A program made the translations under genes and the position numbers. From RGIG2945 sp045540355 (lineage in GTDB: Bacteria; Bacillota; Clostridia; Oscillospirales; Acutalibacteraceae), in the NCBI GenBank assembly GCA_045540355.1, contig JAZQHB010000064.1, positions 1-63,904 on the forward strand: a stretch of DNA of 63,904 bases, written 5' to 3'. Positions within the stretch are counted from its first letter, which is position 1. The number at the start of each line of letters is the position of its first letter. Below, in pieces: positions 1-7,233 of this stretch. A model generated the notes under the pieces. The model was not told the origin of the DNA, searched no databases, and worked only from the letters and a program-made list of their open reading frames with translations.

Positions 1-23
1 AGCAAGTAAATTCATAACAAACA

Positions 24-66
24 AAAACAAGCTCGGAGATTGAAACTCAATTTCCGAGCTTGTTTT
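24..66. terminator. Bidirectional intrinsic terminator
   Basis: A 14-bp stem (24-37 with 53-66, core CAAGCTCGGA/TCCGAGCTTG) is flanked by A-rich sequence on the left and TTTT on the right, so it can end transcription on both strands. It lies beyond the stop of the leftward small membrane gene. Confidence 0.75.
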
Positions 67-142
67 GATAATTTTTAATCAGTAAAATGTTTGAATGTTT
101 TTTTGATTGAATTTAAAGTAATTTTAAATTCCTTATTACTAT

Positions 143-370
143 TTAATAGGCGTATGAAATATCTTTTTTATGAATTAGGATAATTGCAGTAAGCAAAATA
201 GGTATAAGTATAAGCGATATACCGCCCACAAAACTTTGAGCATAATAAAAACAAGCAAAAGAGACCATTCCGAAAACGGTGTAAATTAAAATAGTCAAAA
301 AGACAAACAATCCCTTTAACAGTTTACTGATTTTTGGTCTTGGTGTACGGTCGTGCGTATTTAACTTCAA
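143..370 (-). CDS. Small two-helix membrane protein, unknown function
   Basis: This is a 75-aa protein I do not recognise. It has a basic N-terminus (about 20 residues), then two hydrophobic stretches around residues 22-43 and 47-66 separated by a short polar turn, so it is probably a small integral membrane protein with both ends inside. The start is a TTG preceded at 6-nt distance by GGCGGTGA. A sigma-A-like promoter sits just upstream (391-418), which argues for a real gene despite its size. It is divergent from spoVT and the two promoters share about 120 bp. No function can be proposed. Confidence 0.6.
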   Translation of the reverse strand: MKLNTHDRTPRPKISKLLKGLFVFLTILIYTVFGMVSFACFYYAQSFVGGISLILIPILLTAIILIHKKDISYAY

Positions 371-390
371 AAAATCACCGCCTTTGATTT

Positions 391-418
391 ATTATAACAT
401 AGTACTCCTAAAAAGCAA
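391..418 (-). promoter_or_regulatory. Promoter of small membrane protein gene
   Basis: On the minus strand TTGCTT (413-418), a 16-nt spacer and a perfect TATAAT (391-396) precede the ribosome binding site of the leftward 75-aa gene. Confidence 0.55.
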
Positions 419-491
419 ATTTGCACAGTATAAAATTCTTCTGATAACAAATACTAACATCAAACTTTGTAATTTAAGGAGAAAGATATAT

Positions 492-1034
492 ATGAAGGCA
501 ACTGGAATAGTTCGTAGAATAGACGATTTGGGAAGGGTTGTTATTCCCAAAGAAATCAGAAGAACCATGAGAATCCGTGAAGGAGATCCGTTGGAAATTT
601 ATACCGACGCGGACGGCGAGGTAATTTTTAAAAAATATTCACCCGTAGGTGAGTTATCACCGATAACAAAGCAGTTTGCGGATGTTCTTTACCGCAACAC
701 GGATATGGCGGTATTAGTATTTGACCGTGACAAGGTGATATCCTCGGCAGGACTTCCCAAAAAGGAAGCACTCGAGCGAAGAGTTACACCGATGCTTGAA
801 AGCATAATGGAAAAGCGAAGCACTTATGTGGCTGCAAAGGATATGAAGAAGCTGACACCCGCAGAGGGACTTATGAGAGAAGCAAGCGTTGCAGCACCGA
901 TTATCGGCGGTGGCGATGTTTCGGGTGCAGTTGTTTTGTTGAAAGACGAAAACAGCGACGCCGAGCCTACACAGACGGAAATCAAGCTCACACAAATGGC
1001 AGCATCATTTTTAGGTCGCCAGATGGAAGAATAG
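492..1034 (+). CDS. spoVT: Stage V sporulation transcriptional regulator SpoVT
   Basis: SpoVT is an AbrB-type regulator that tunes sigma-G-dependent genes in the forespore. The 180-aa length matches the family. Residues 1-50 form the swapped-hairpin AbrB DNA-binding domain (MKATGIVRRIDDLGRVVIPK then EIRRTMRIREGDPLEI), and the rest is a GAF-like sensor domain ending in LGRQMEE. The start at 492 is chosen because AAGGAGAAAG lies directly upstream; the frame stays open further 5' but that extension does not belong to the family. It stands alone, followed by a hairpin. It indicates an endospore-forming organism. Confidence 0.95.
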   Translation: MKATGIVRRIDDLGRVVIPKEIRRTMRIREGDPLEIYTDADGEVIFKKYSPVGELSPITKQFADVLYRNTDMAVLVFDRDKVISSAGLPKKEALERRVTPMLESIMEKRSTYVAAKDMKKLTPAEGLMREASVAAPIIGGGDVSGAVVLLKDENSDAEPTQTEIKLTQMAASFLGRQMEE

Positions 1035-1060
1035 CAAGACAGAGACAGCTCTCTGTCTTG
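1035..1060 (+). terminator. Hairpin after spoVT
   Basis: CAAGACAGAGA (1035-1045) and TCTCTGTCTTG (1050-1060) form an 11-bp stem with a 4-nt loop immediately after the spoVT stop. It lacks a strong T-run, so termination may be incomplete. Confidence 0.5.
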
Positions 1061-1074
1061 AGGTAATAGGTAAG

Positions 1075-1105
1075 AGGTTCGGGTGGGCTTTGCCCACACC
1101 AACAG
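1075..1105. repeat. REP-like short palindrome
   Basis: CGGGTGGGCTTTGCCCACACC carries a GTGGGC/GCCCAC stem. Close relatives occur at 42381-42440 (opposite strand), 49963-50010 and 55663-55704, always between genes. Confidence 0.45.
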
Positions 1106-1216
1106 AGGTGAAAAATTAACTATTGTATACGGGATTATTCGTATTATGTGAGGGAAAAACCGCGTTTCTTAAAATTAATGAGACAAGGTAGTAATATGAA
1201 ATATTTTTCTGTTACA

Positions 1217-1248
1217 AAAAGGTCGTGTCCTTGTGATACGACCTTTTA
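1217..1248. terminator. Bidirectional terminator-like hairpin
   Basis: AAAAGGTCGT (from 1216) pairs with ACGACCTTTT (1238-1247). The minus-strand reading ends in CGACCTTTTTG, so it would stop transcription that comes leftward from the 1653-1681 promoter before it runs antisense into spoVT. Confidence 0.6.
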
Positions 1249-1321
1249 CTATTTGATATTAACAAAACCTTGGATGCACTAGGAAAAAGAGTTTTAGTTA
1301 AAAGTATAAAACGGTCTATGA

Positions 1322-1426
1322 TATAATAGGAATAAGTTTGATGATGGTGTTTGAAAGTCAAAAATGGACAAGAATGAGTTAATTACATATTTAATGCAAA
1401 AGATACTATACGAATACAAAAGGTAA
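1322..1426 (+). other. Possible minor transcription unit with 20-codon reading frame
   Basis: A TATAAT (1322-1327) with only a weak -35 is followed by a 20-codon frame (1364-1426, MDKNELITYLMQKILYEYKR) and then the perfect hairpin at 1439-1483. No clear ribosome binding site precedes the ATG. The peptide looks like the N-terminus of a longer protein, so this could be a gene remnant or chance. It sits just outside the invertible segment. Confidence 0.2.
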
Positions 1427-1438
1427 CGAGCAATGAAA

Positions 1439-1483
1439 GTAAACCAATCAGCTACAATAAGATATAGTAGCTGATTGGTTTAC
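1439..1483. terminator. Perfect 17-bp inverted repeat, probable terminator
   Basis: GTAAACCAATCAGCTAC (1439-1455) is repeated exactly inverted at 1467-1483 around an 11-nt loop. Neither side has a long T-run (TTTCATT on the minus strand, ATTTATATAG on the plus strand). It lies 126 bp left of the left recombination repeat and could block the outward-pointing promoter. A protein-binding palindrome is the alternative. Confidence 0.5.
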
Positions 1484-1608
1484 ATTTATATAGTATTTAT
1501 GTAGTTGTTTACAAATGAGATAGTGGCTATAGTTAATTCACAAAGATTTTTCACAATCTCTTTTACATAGTTTTCAAATGAAGTAAGGGTGTGTAATAGT
1601 AACAAGAA

Positions 1609-1633
1609 TTGCGTAGAATAAAAAGTTCTTAAC
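1609..1633 (+). repeat. Left inverted repeat of invertible segment
   Basis: This 25-bp sequence starts TTGCGTAGAATAAAAAG and ends TTCTTAAC. It is identical to the reverse complement of 2721-2745. It is the predicted strand-exchange site and lies in the 5' untranslated region of the outward promoter. Confidence 0.85.
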
Positions 1634-1652
1634 TAATTTCCATGCGTATTAA

Positions 1653-1681
1653 ATTGTACCACTATTAAAGAAATCTGTCAA
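1653..1681 (-). promoter_or_regulatory. Outward-pointing invertible promoter
   Basis: On the minus strand TTGACA (1676-1681), a 17-nt spacer and TACAAT (1653-1658) form a near-consensus sigma-A promoter. The transcript would start near 1646 and leave the segment through the left repeat, where no gene lies in its path before the hairpins at 1439-1483 and 1217-1247. Reflecting the segment (x becomes 4354 minus x) puts the -35 at 2673-2678 and the -10 at 2696-2701, facing the pilus operon. Confidence 0.75.
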
Positions 1682-1764
1682 TAATTGTCGATTAATATAT
1701 TTAGAAAATTTTGTACTTTTAATACATTTTTTGATTAAAATTTTATAAAAGGAGATAAATCAAG

Positions 1765-2718
1765 ATGTTCAAAAAAAGAGAAAATAAAAAATTACTTTTT
1801 AAGGATCTATCGGAAATTTGGCTCAAAAGCAAAAAAATTCAATGGAAAGGGGCAACTATAATAAAATACGAACAATTGTTAAACTTACATATATTGCCCG
1901 AATTGGGTGGATTAGATGTTTCCACTATTGATTCTGTCGTTTTAAATTCTTTTTTAGAGAAAAAATTATTAAATGGAAGAATTGATAGAAGTGGAGCTTT
2001 GTCTGCATCATATGTTTGTAGTATGAGGCAAACAATCAATAGTATTATGCTTTTTGCATTAAATGAAGGTTTTTACTCGTCAAGTCGTGTTTTAACGAAA
2101 GGTCCCAAAATCGAGAAAAAGGAAATCAGAGTACTAGAACAAAAAAATCAAGACAAATTAGAAGAATTTCTTAGAGAACAAAATAGTCCGACAAATATAG
2201 GTATACTTTTAGCACTGAAACTTGGTTTGAGAATCGGAGAAATTTGTGCATTAAAGTGGAGTGATATAGATTGGGATACAAAAGTTTTATCTGTGAAACA
2301 TACTGTTTCTCGTATAAAAAGTGATAACGAAACATCAAAAACAGTCCTAATAATCAATACGCCCAAAACAAAATATTCTGTAAGAAAAATACCTATTCAT
2401 GATAGTCTAATTTCCGTTTTATATCAAGCGTATAAAAAATCTGTTTCACCTTATTTGGTGTCACACAAAAATAGTTTTGTTAGCCCACGTACATTCGAAT
2501 ATAGATTTCATAAAATTTTACAAACAATAAATTTGCCCTCAATAAACTTCCATGTTTTGAGACATACTTTTGCAACTAGATGCATTGAATGTGGCGTTGA
2601 TATAAAATCTCTTAGTGAAATATTGGGGCATTCCAGTGTGTCTACAACATTAAATATATATGTGCATTCATCAATGGAATTAAAGAGGAAAGAACTAGAT
2701 AAAATATATGAACAATAA
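1765..2718 (+). CDS. Tyrosine recombinase (phage-integrase family), probable DNA invertase
   Basis: This 317-aa site-specific recombinase has an N-terminal SAM-like core-binding region (about 10-100) and a catalytic domain (about 130-310). All expected active-site residues are visible: Arg156 (LGLRIGEICALKW), a beta-hairpin lysine around 203, His263 and Arg266 (HVLRHTF), His289 (LGHSS) and nucleophile Tyr299 (LNIYVH). AAAGGAGATAAATCAAG precedes the ATG. The gene is notably more AT-rich than spoVT, suggesting acquisition. It fills the segment between two perfect 25-bp inverted repeats, so its likely job is to invert that segment. A degenerate integrative element is the alternative, but no cargo or direct att repeats are seen. 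Confidence 0.9.
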   Translation: MFKKRENKKLLFKDLSEIWLKSKKIQWKGATIIKYEQLLNLHILPELGGLDVSTIDSVVLNSFLEKKLLNGRIDRSGALSASYVCSMRQTINSIMLFALNEGFYSSSRVLTKGPKIEKKEIRVLEQKNQDKLEEFLREQNSPTNIGILLALKLGLRIGEICALKWSDIDWDTKVLSVKHTVSRIKSDNETSKTVLIINTPKTKYSVRKIPIHDSLISVLYQAYKKSVSPYLVSHKNSFVSPRTFEYRFHKILQTINLPSINFHVLRHTFATRCIECGVDIKSLSEILGHSSVSTTLNIYVHSSMELKRKELDKIYEQ

Positions 2719-2720
2719 TT

Positions 2721-2745
2721 GTTAAGAACTTTTTATTCTACGCAA
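2721..2745 (-). repeat. Right inverted repeat of invertible segment
   Basis: This is an exact inverted copy of 1609-1633 (GTTAAGAAC then TTTTTATTC then TACGCAA). It lies between the recombinase stop and the pilus operon leader. No good -35/-10 pair reads rightward from here to 2810 in the present orientation. Confidence 0.85.
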
Positions 2746-2809
2746 CGAATATATGCTAAATAATACTAAACCCTGATTTTTAATATTGTGAAAACAGAGA
2801 GGAAACAAA

Positions 2810-3874
2810 ATGAAAATTAAATTAGTAGTGTTGGATGAAGATAATAATTATCTTAATAGGGTCTTAGCGGCGCTTAGTAGTAAGTATGGGGAAAAATTAG
2901 AAATCTATTCATTCACCGATAAGGAATCAGCGTTGGCAGTATTGGAGTCTTCAAAAATTGATGTTTTTCTCGCTGACGGAGTATATGAGATAGAAACTGA
3001 AAATCTTCCCAAAAGATGTGCTTTTGCATATTTGGTAGATTCTGCCGAAATTGATATGTTTAGAGGTCAGCCGGCATTAGCAAGATACCAGAAGGTTGAT
3101 TCTATTTACAAAGCTATATTAGATATGTATTCTGAAAAATCCGAAGGAACATCCACATTAGGGAAAAGCAATGAACTTTGCAAGCTTGTTTTGTTCACTG
3201 CTGCTAGCGGGGGGACAGGAAGTTCAGATATGGCGGCAGCTTGTGCAATGAGATATGCAAAACAAGGATATAGGTCTCTTTATTTAAATCTTGAAAAATT
3301 TGGTTCGGCTGATGTTTTCTTTAAGGGTGTAGGTCAAGGTGATATGAGTGATATTATATTAGCCTTGAAAAACAAAAAATCGAATTTAAGGCTTAAACTT
3401 GAAACTAGCGTTAAAAAAGATGAGAGTGGAGTATTTTTCTTTTCTCAAGCTAAGATTGCTTTAGATATGCTTGAATTATCAATAGAAGAGTGTTTGCAGT
3501 TAGTGACAGCACTTAAAAATTCATGCCTTTATGACTACATTGTTGTTGATATCGATTTTTCACTCGATAGAAAGATGATAGATTTTTACAAGCAGATGAG
3601 TGCGGTGGTTTGGTTGAGTGATGGATCGGAGACTGCAAACATAAAAACATTTAGAGCATACAGTGCTCTGTGTGTAATTGAAGATGGTGAAGAAGATCCG
3701 TTGAGTTCGAAGATTTTACTTGCTTACAATAAATTTAGTAATAAATCAAGCAAAGCAATTGAGGATATGGAAGCAAATAATATTGGTGGTGCACCAAGGT
3801 ATGAACATGCGACAGCAAGGCAAGTAATCGAGCAATTATGTTCGTTACCTTTATTTGATAAAATTATCAAATAA
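2810..3874 (+). CDS. tadZ: CpaE/TadZ-like pilus assembly ATPase
   Basis: This 354-aa protein begins with a receiver-like domain (about 1-105, starting MKIKLVVLDEDNNYLNRVLA) and continues with a MinD/ParA-type domain. CpaE/TadZ proteins place the Tad pilus machinery in the cell. The nucleotide loop is degenerate: residues 131-139 read AASGGTGSS, with serines where the MinD family has lysines, so ATP hydrolysis is doubtful. GAGAGGAAAC precedes the ATG. It is the first gene of the pilus operon, 16 nt ahead of tadA, and the first gene reached by transcription leaving the invertible segment. Confidence 0.8.
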   Translation: MKIKLVVLDEDNNYLNRVLAALSSKYGEKLEIYSFTDKESALAVLESSKIDVFLADGVYEIETENLPKRCAFAYLVDSAEIDMFRGQPALARYQKVDSIYKAILDMYSEKSEGTSTLGKSNELCKLVLFTAASGGTGSSDMAAACAMRYAKQGYRSLYLNLEKFGSADVFFKGVGQGDMSDIILALKNKKSNLRLKLETSVKKDESGVFFFSQAKIALDMLELSIEECLQLVTALKNSCLYDYIVVDIDFSLDRKMIDFYKQMSAVVWLSDGSETANIKTFRAYSALCVIEDGEEDPLSSKILLAYNKFSNKSSKAIEDMEANNIGGAPRYEHATARQVIEQLCSLPLFDKIIK

Positions 3875-3890
3875 AATCGGAGGTAGATAA

Positions 3891-5129
3891 ATGAATCAGG
3901 AACAAGAACAACTGCTTGTTACGGAAATAAAAAGGTTTGTTACAGATAATCTTCCGCTAAGCAAAATGAGCGATGAAGAATTAGAAGAAAAAATAGAGAG
4001 TATAGTAACGGAAAAAATTGGCAATAGATATTGTTCAATAGATCAAAAAATTTCAATAATTGAACAGGTCTACGGTTCAATTAGAGGTTTTGGGTTGTTA
4101 GATACTATAATTAGTGACGACACCATTACCGAAGTTATGATAAATGGTCCGGAGAATGTTTTTATAGAACAGAACGGACGGCTGTTTAAACTGGATAAAC
4201 ATTTCGAAAGTCAAAGGCGTTTAGAAGATGTAATACAGAGAATAGTTGGTCTTGCCGGTAGGGAAGTAAACCAAGCCAATCCGATATGTGATACTCGATT
4301 ACCGGACGGATCGCGTGTTAATGTTGTTTTGCCTCCAATAGCACTTTGTGGACCGACATTAACAATTCGTAAGTTTTCGAAAACACCAATGACTATAGAA
4401 AAATTAATAGCGTATGGTTCAATTACTCAAGAAATTGCAGATATGCTTGAACAATTAGTAAAAGCGAAGTACAACATTTTTATTAGCGGCGGTACCGGTT
4501 CAGGTAAGACAACTTTTTTGAATGCGTTGTCTAATTACATACCTAAAGATGAGCGTGTTATTACAATTGAAGACTCCGCCGAATTACAGATCAGGGGAGT
4601 TGAAAATCTTGTAAGTCTTGAAACGAGGAATGCCAATGCATCCGGTGCAGGACAAATAACGATCAGAGATTTGATAAAATCATCTCTTCGTATGCGACCT
4701 GAAAGAATTGTTGTCGGTGAGGTTCGAGGCGGCGAAGCTCTTGATATGCTTCAAGCAATGAATACCGGTCATGACGGTTCATTATCAACAGGACATGCTA
4801 ACTCTACGGAAGATATGTTGAGTCGTCTTGAAACAATGGTTTTACAAGGAGCAGAAGGATTACCGCTTGAAGCAATAAGACAACAGATTGCTTCAGCAGT
4901 AGATATAATCATTCATTTGTCAAGACTGAGAGATAAATCCAGAAAAACAATGGAAATTACAGAAGTTGTTGGATATGAAGATGGAAAGATTATTCTAAAT
5001 CCTTTGTATGTCTTTGAGGAAGATGGAAATAGTACTTTGGAAAAAGTTTCGGGAACTTTGAAAAGAACTGAAAATAAAATGGTTAATACATTTAAGTTGC
5101 AACTTTCCGGAATAAAAACAGTTATATGA
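3891..5129 (+). CDS. tadA: Tad pilus assembly ATPase TadA/CpaF
   Basis: TadA is the cytoplasmic hexameric motor that powers pilin polymerisation. The 412-aa protein carries the whole secretion-ATPase motif set: Walker A GGTGSGKT (200-207), Asp box TIEDSAELQI (225-234), Walker B region RIVVGEVRGGEA (272-283) and His box TGHDGSLSTGHAN (292-304). An N-terminal domain of about 150 residues precedes them. AATCGGAGGT lies ahead of the ATG. The stop overlaps an in-frame ATG of the next frame, and tadB follows at once, so translation of the two is probably coupled. Confidence 0.95.
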   Translation: MNQEQEQLLVTEIKRFVTDNLPLSKMSDEELEEKIESIVTEKIGNRYCSIDQKISIIEQVYGSIRGFGLLDTIISDDTITEVMINGPENVFIEQNGRLFKLDKHFESQRRLEDVIQRIVGLAGREVNQANPICDTRLPDGSRVNVVLPPIALCGPTLTIRKFSKTPMTIEKLIAYGSITQEIADMLEQLVKAKYNIFISGGTGSGKTTFLNALSNYIPKDERVITIEDSAELQIRGVENLVSLETRNANASGAGQITIRDLIKSSLRMRPERIVVGEVRGGEALDMLQAMNTGHDGSLSTGHANSTEDMLSRLETMVLQGAEGLPLEAIRQQIASAVDIIIHLSRLRDKSRKTMEITEVVGYEDGKIILNPLYVFEEDGNSTLEKVSGTLKRTENKMVNTFKLQLSGIKTVI

Positions 5130-5140
5130 GGGGGATATGG

Positions 5141-6001
5141 ATGTTTAACAAAAAAGCTAAAAAAGAAAAAGTTCAAGAGCCTGAATTTATCAATTCGCCA
5201 CTGAATAATCCTATGCCTAATTATGCAGTTTATGTTATGAGTAAGACAGAAAGCTTGGTTGTCAGATTGATTGCCTTTATTTTAGGTGGTTTAGTTGCAT
5301 TAATATTTTACGGGAATTTATTTATGTCAGATGGATTTGCAACAATTGCAACACATATATCGAATGTTGTTGTTTTTGTCGTTTTAGGGTTGTTAGCGGG
5401 GAAGTTTTTGATTCCCATATACAAAAAGAGACGAATGGGAAAAAGACGAAATGTTTTAAAACAGCAATTTAAAGATATGTTAGAATCGTTGGCAGCTTCG
5501 TTTTCTTCTGGTAGTAATGTGCAAATGGCTTTTAAATCAGCAGAAGAAGATCTTAAAATGCAATATTCTTCTGAAGACTATATAGTTAAAGAAATGGAAG
5601 AAATCATAAATGGCATGAATCAGAATATTGGTATTGAAACTATGCTCGAGAACTTCGGAAAGCGAAGTGGTAACGAAGATATTATTAGTTTTGCGGATGT
5701 TTTTTCTATCTGTTATAGAAAAGGTGGAAACATGAATTCGGTAGTTTATCAAACACACAATGTTATTAGTGAAAAAATGGCGGTTGCAGATGAAATAGAA
5801 ACAAAACTTACTTCAAATAAAATGCAGCATAATGTTATGAGCGTAATGCCAATAGTTGTTGTGGCGATGTTGCGCTTTACAAATGAGGCTTTTGCTACAA
5901 ATTTTGCTACTCCTATTGGTGTATTGGCTAATACTGTTGCTATTGGTATTTTTGTTGGAGCATATATTTATGGCAATAAAATTATCGATGTGAAGGAGTA
6001 A
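5141..6001 (+). CDS. tadB: Tad pilus platform protein TadB (T2SSF domain)
   Basis: This is an inner-membrane platform protein of the GspF/TadB type that works with TadC and the TadA motor. From the ATG at 5141 it is 286 aa. GAGGGGG sits 6 nt upstream of this ATG, so I prefer it over the ATG at 5126 that overlaps the tadA stop. Two hydrophobic segments lie near residues 43-63 and 70-95, then a cytoplasmic T2SSF domain (about 105-235, with DMLESLAASFSSGSNVQMAF), then two C-terminal membrane segments. Confidence 0.85.
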   Translation: MFNKKAKKEKVQEPEFINSPLNNPMPNYAVYVMSKTESLVVRLIAFILGGLVALIFYGNLFMSDGFATIATHISNVVVFVVLGLLAGKFLIPIYKKRRMGKRRNVLKQQFKDMLESLAASFSSGSNVQMAFKSAEEDLKMQYSSEDYIVKEMEEIINGMNQNIGIETMLENFGKRSGNEDIISFADVFSICYRKGGNMNSVVYQTHNVISEKMAVADEIETKLTSNKMQHNVMSVMPIVVVAMLRFTNEAFATNFATPIGVLANTVAIGIFVGAYIYGNKIIDVKE

Positions 6002-6008
6002 TATTAGT

Positions 6009-6881
6009 ATGGTTATAACTTTAATTACATTGTTATTGGGAACATTTTTGACTATATTTTTTATTGTTCATTTGGCAAAAGGAAAACAATTTGGTTTCAT
6101 GGTAGAGAACCTTTCATCGTCAGAATATTTTCTTAAAGACTTATATGTGATTGGTTTTTCAATGAATGAAACAAAATTATTTCGATTAAGAGGAAAACTT
6201 GAAAGAGATCTTAAGAAGGATTCAAAATTAGTATGGGATAATATTTATTATGAATATTATGCCAATTTAGCTTGGGCACAGTTTTTAACTCTCTCTCTTC
6301 TTGTTCTTTGCGTTGGTACAATACTTAGTGTACTGTTTGGTGGAAGTGCTGCACTGATAGTTTTTGTGATCGCAGTTCTTTTTGTAGCAGCTATATGGAA
6401 TCTTTCAATGTCAAAAATGAAAGAAGCTGTGGATAAGCGCAGAGAGGAATGTGTTATAGAGTTTCCTAATATGGTTTCTAAGTTGGCATTGTTGATTAAA
6501 TCTGGAATGGTTTTGAGAGAAGCTTGGTATCTTGTTGCGAACGGGAAAGAGGGTTCTTTGTATGAATTGATGAAAAAAGCTTGCGAATATATGGATAATG
6601 GTGAGTCGGATGTTTCGGCAATACATAAATTTGGTGTTTTATCAGATTCAATTGAAATTAAAAAATTTACTAGTTCTATGGTTCAAGGTATAGAAAAAGG
6701 CAATAGCGAACTTGCTGATTTTCTTGTAAACCAAGCGTCTGAACTTTGGGATCATAAAAGGCAATTAGCTTTACAAAAAGGTGAAATTGCGGCAGGAAAA
6801 CTTATTATTCCGCTAGGGTTAATGTTTGGTGGAATTATATTGATCATAGTTGCTGCTACAATGCAAAGTATGTCTTTTTGA
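6009..6881 (+). CDS. tadC: Tad pilus platform protein TadC (T2SSF domain)
   Basis: This second platform protein, 290 aa, has an N-terminal membrane segment (about 3-20), a helical hairpin in the membrane near 90-130, a T2SSF domain (about 150-255, with FPNMVSKLALLIKSGMVLREAW) and a terminal membrane helix ending MQSMSF. AAGGAG (about 5994-5999) precedes the ATG. TadB and TadC are usually paired, as here, and probably form a heteromeric platform around TadA. Confidence 0.85.
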   Translation: MVITLITLLLGTFLTIFFIVHLAKGKQFGFMVENLSSSEYFLKDLYVIGFSMNETKLFRLRGKLERDLKKDSKLVWDNIYYEYYANLAWAQFLTLSLLVLCVGTILSVLFGGSAALIVFVIAVLFVAAIWNLSMSKMKEAVDKRREECVIEFPNMVSKLALLIKSGMVLREAWYLVANGKEGSLYELMKKACEYMDNGESDVSAIHKFGVLSDSIEIKKFTSSMVQGIEKGNSELADFLVNQASELWDHKRQLALQKGEIAAGKLIIPLGLMFGGIILIIVAATMQSMSF

Positions 6882-6937
6882 TTTGCTCGCATCAATGTGC
6901 GAATAAATATTTAAAAATAATGAAAGGAGGAGTAGTT

Positions 6938-7159
6938 GTGAAATTTATGAATAAGGTGAATTCGCTTATGCTTAAGGCACAAATGAAAGTCAATTCTTTT
7001 TTACATGATGAGAAAGGCGACACAAACTTTATTTCCATTCTTGTGCTTTTGGGCATCGCACTTGCTCTTGCGGGTGTGTTCCTTGCATTCAAAGATCAGA
7101 TTATTGGCTGGGTTGATCAGAACATAGGTGGTTTCTTTGGCTTACGCGGTGGGCGATGA
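6938..7159 (+). CDS. Probable major pilin (Flp-like small prepilin)
   Basis: This is a 73-aa prepilin. A basic 27-residue leader ends in DEKG, then DTNFISILVLLGIALALAGVF forms the hydrophobic helix, then a short polar tail ends FGLRGGR. Cleavage by the prepilin peptidase is expected after Gly27. The residue at +5 is Ile rather than the usual Glu. The GTG at 6938 is chosen because GAAAGGAGG lies 8 nt upstream; the frame also runs from 6878 but without a binding site there. The strong binding site and the hairpin just after the gene fit a highly expressed subunit. Confidence 0.75.
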   Translation: MKFMNKVNSLMLKAQMKVNSFLHDEKGDTNFISILVLLGIALALAGVFLAFKDQIIGWVDQNIGGFFGLRGGR

Positions 7160-7170
7160 TAAAAATGAAC

Positions 7171-7212
7171 GCAGAGCTCCCCGATTTTATCGGGGAGACG
7201 CTGCAATTTTTA
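7171..7212 (+). terminator. Hairpin after pilin gene (partial terminator or mRNA stabiliser)
   Basis: GCAG-AG-CTCCCCGAT pairs with ATCGGGGAG-ACG-CTGC (7171-7204) and is followed by AATTTTTA. It lies 12 nt after the pilin stop and before the prepilin peptidase. This is where a partial terminator would let the pilin be made in excess over downstream genes. Confidence 0.65.
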
Positions 7213-7233
7213 AAAAATTAAAGGGGTGATACT

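Larger units (their letters stand above)
1609..2745. mobile_element. Putative invertible DNA segment with its own recombinase
   Basis: A perfect 25-bp inverted repeat (1609-1633 and 2721-2745) bounds 1137 bp. Inside are a complete tyrosine recombinase gene reading rightward and a near-consensus promoter (1653-1681) reading leftward out of the left end. The right repeat begins 2 bp after the recombinase stop and ends 64 bp before the first Tad pilus gene. No matching target-site duplication flanks it, which argues against a simple transposon. The layout is that of invertible promoter switches; inversion itself is not shown by the sequence. Confidence 0.75.

Noticed and set aside
384..491. N-terminal extension of spoVT from an upstream ATG
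   Set aside because: The SpoVT family starts at MKATGIVRRID, and the ribosome binding site lies just before 492.
714..1102. Leftward reading frames opposite spoVT
   Set aside because: They have Cys/Ser-rich composition with no motif or binding site and lie fully opposite a conserved gene.
1439..1483. Perfect 17-bp inverted repeat as a second inversion site pair
   Set aside because: The arms are only 11 bp apart, too close for useful inversion, and no other copy was seen. A terminator or protein-binding hairpin is more likely.
1609..2745. Reading the 25-bp inverted repeats as terminal repeats of a transposon
   Set aside because: The enzyme is a tyrosine recombinase, not a DDE transposase, and the bases outside the two repeats do not show a target-site duplication. 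An internal outward promoter fits an invertible switch better.
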